Shown here in pieces: positions 22,025 to 23,138 of a stretch of DNA of 23,138 nucleotides (positions within the stretch are counted from its first letter, which is position 1; every line of letters begins with the position of its first letter). Location: NCBI GenBank assembly GCA_023434465.1, contig JAEYSQ010000072.1:1-23138 (forward strand), read 5' to 3'. The notes beneath the pieces are model-generated. The model worked only from the letters and a program-made list of their open reading frames with translations. It was not told the DNA's origin and did not search any database. This stretch comes from Actinomycetes bacterium (GTDB taxonomy: Bacteria > Actinomycetota > Thermoleophilia > Solirubrobacterales > 70-9). A program made the translations under genes and the position numbers.

Positions 22025-22972
22025 TCAACGGTGGATGCGGCCGGTCGAGACAGCCTGAAAAGCCCGGGCGGGGACCGTCTTCAACTGGTCGAGCACATCA
22101 TCGTTCCAGCGGCGATCCGGTGTGCCGCTGATGAACATGTCGGAGCCGTTGTCGGCGACGATCAGCCCGTACTTCTTGAGGGCCCGCATGATTGCGAGCG
22201 ACTGACCGGAGAAGCGGTTGAGCCGGTAGCCCGCCTTGAGCCGCAACCGCAACCCCATCGGCGGCCGCGAGCGGTCGGTCGAGGATGAGGCGAAGTGCCG
22301 GGCAGGGTGGATGTAGCCGCGCTGCGTCGCCGACACGGTGACCCTCAGGGCATGAGTGATCCGGCCGCGGGAAGCCTCGCCCGCCCGGGCCAGACCGGGC
22401 AGGATCGGCAGACCGGCGGCATCGGCACTGGTCCAGCCCGCGGGTCGCAGCCGGTTGGAGCGCAGGTTGAACCTGGCCCCGGAATCAGCCAGCCAGCGAC
22501 CTTTGCCGCGGCGCGCCCGGTAGAGCTCGTAAAGGCGGCAGGTTCCGCGCTGGAGTGCGATGACATGGTCGTCGGATCCACCCTCGATCCGGGAATTCAG
22601 AGGGATCGGATACGGCCCCCTGTCGCTTTCGGAGCCGAAGGCGGTGAAGAGAACGGGGACCCTCTTCTGAGCCCGGCCGACCACGCGGAACGGAATCCCG
22701 TAGTTGCCCCAACGGCCGGAACCGAAATCCGCGTGCAGCATCGACGCGCGACCGATCGATGCGATGTAGCGATTCGACAGGGGATGAACCCTGGCCTTCG
22801 AGATGTCCCGGTTGAAGGGGTTCGACCGGGGCAGGACCGGACAGCCGGCGAGCCGGGTTCCCGGACCGGGTTTGCCGTAGGCCCACGCGTCGGCAGCCAT
22901 GACGGCACCGAGACCGCTCGCGGCAAGCAGGGTCAGCAGGATCAGCGGAGCCGGGAGGAGACGACTGGCCAC
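22025..22972 (-). CDS. Secreted protein of unknown function
   Basis: A 315-residue protein with a Sec signal (LLPAPLILLTLLAASGLGAVMAA, cleavage near 26-30; here given as its hydrophobic core). The mature part starts with CPVLPRSNPFNRDI and contains HADFGSG, GPYPIP, EGGSDDHVIALQRGTC, GWTSADAAGLPILPGL, HFASSSTD and DNGSDMFISGTPD. I recall these motifs from conserved secreted proteins of actinobacteria and soil bacteria, but know no assigned activity. Cys 44 and Cys 145 could form a disulfide. Conserved Asp, Ser and His in GSDDH and HFASSSTD would be candidates for a site. GTG 22972 starts 3 bases after the preceding stop. Upstream of the SIP gene in one operon; a link to iron is only positional. 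Confidence 0.85.
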   Translation of the reverse strand: MASRLLPAPLILLTLLAASGLGAVMAADAWAYGKPGPGTRLAGCPVLPRSNPFNRDISKARVHPLSNRYIASIGRASMLHADFGSGRWGNYGIPFRVVGRAQKRVPVLFTAFGSESDRGPYPIPLNSRIEGGSDDHVIALQRGTCRLYELYRARRGKGRWLADSGARFNLRSNRLRPAGWTSADAAGLPILPGLARAGEASRGRITHALRVTVSATQRGYIHPARHFASSSTDRSRPPMGLRLRLKAGYRLNRFSGQSLAIMRALKKYGLIVADNGSDMFISGTPDRRWNDDVLDQLKTVPARAFQAVSTGRIHR

Positions 22973-22975
22973 CGG

Positions 22976-23138
22976 CTACTTTCCGGTGAAGGCCTTGCTG
23001 ACCAGTTCGGAGACCCGGGCGCGGTCTTCCCTGGCGACCATCTTCGACTGTTTGGTCGGCACGACGATGTCGAGAAATTCCTTGCGCTCGGCCGGAGTGA
23101 GGTTGTTGTAAAGCCGCTGGGTGTGATGGGTCAGCCAG
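22976..23138 (-). CDS. C-terminal end of a protein of unknown function (partial)
   Basis: The minus strand is open from the right edge to TAG at 22976-22978, 53 complete codons. The tail reads WLTHHTQRLYNNLTPAERKE and then a charged helical stretch ending SELVSKAFTGK. It looks like two or three amphipathic helices without membrane segments. It is translated just ahead of the secreted protein, with only 3 bases between them, so it belongs to the same operon. The N-terminus is outside the window and I cannot name a family. Confidence 0.7.
   Translation of the reverse strand, partial: WLTHHTQRLYNNLTPAERKEFLDIVVPTKQSKMVAREDRARVSELVSKAFTGK

Noticed and set aside
1..23138. tRNA genes, insertion sequences, prophage or plasmid origin signals
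   Set aside because: No cloverleaf, transposase, integrase or terminal inverted repeats were recognised on either strand by eye.

Overview
The window looks like chromosomal DNA of a high-GC actinobacterium. I favour the class Thermoleophilia (Solirubrobacterales-like). The reasons are the dense GC-rich coding, frequent GTG/TTG starts, several apparently leaderless starts, and a secreted lysine-rich protein with a short collagen stretch of a kind I associate with that lineage. The placement is inference from memory, not a search. No tRNA, rRNA, CRISPR array or insertion sequence is visible, and no gene-free stretch exceeds about 245 bases.

Layout. (1) 1-1998, minus strand: an acyl-CoA dehydrogenase followed by the N-terminal half of an ADP-forming acyl-CoA synthetase that runs off the left edge. 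The synthetase start codon sits in the loop of a perfect 14-bp inverted repeat. (2) 2041-2082: two well-formed divergent promoters whose -35 boxes lie 4 bp apart and form a palindrome. They would drive the fatty-acid-type operon leftward and the amine-type operon rightward. (3) 2089-9509, plus strand: a possible leaderless 15-codon leader peptide, a Rieske oxygenase with a bridging glutamate, an FAD oxidoreductase of the phytoene-desaturase/PYROXD2 type, a TetR regulator, and a complete spermidine/putrescine-type ABC importer (binding lipoprotein, two permeases, ATPase). The genes are overlapping or tightly spaced, so they read as one operon. Together they suggest import and oxidative breakdown of an amine, possibly a quaternary one. 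(4) 9555-11486, plus strand: a secreted subtilisin-like protease with its own promoter and a leaderless GTG start. (5) 11491-14615, minus strand: TetR, then enoyl-CoA hydratase/isomerase family protein, then a 14-TM DHA2 drug-efflux MFS transporter; convergent with the protease, only 4 bp apart. (6) 14738-18493, plus strand: a large ATPase-LuxR regulator, a small unknown protein, and a secreted collagen-like protein ending in a textbook UUCG terminator. (7) 18494-18737: terminator, a CT-rich degenerate tandem repeat and two mutually exclusive hairpins. (8) 18738-20929: a PucR-type regulator divergent from a membrane acyl-CoA desaturase, with an AT-rich palindromic island between them. (9) 20930-21171: two 61-bp-spaced copies of a long hairpin with an identical 16-nt loop core, then a 13-bp tandem repeat that runs into a stop codon. 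(10) 21172-23138, minus strand: the tail of an unknown protein, an unknown secreted protein, and a siderophore-interacting FAD reductase in one operon.

The most interesting candidates are the Rieske/FAD/polyamine-type-importer operon with its shared divergent promoter and leader peptide, the start-codon hairpin of the acyl-CoA synthetase, the twin hairpin repeats, and a recurring -10 box / 6 nt / start-codon layout that points to widespread leaderless translation.
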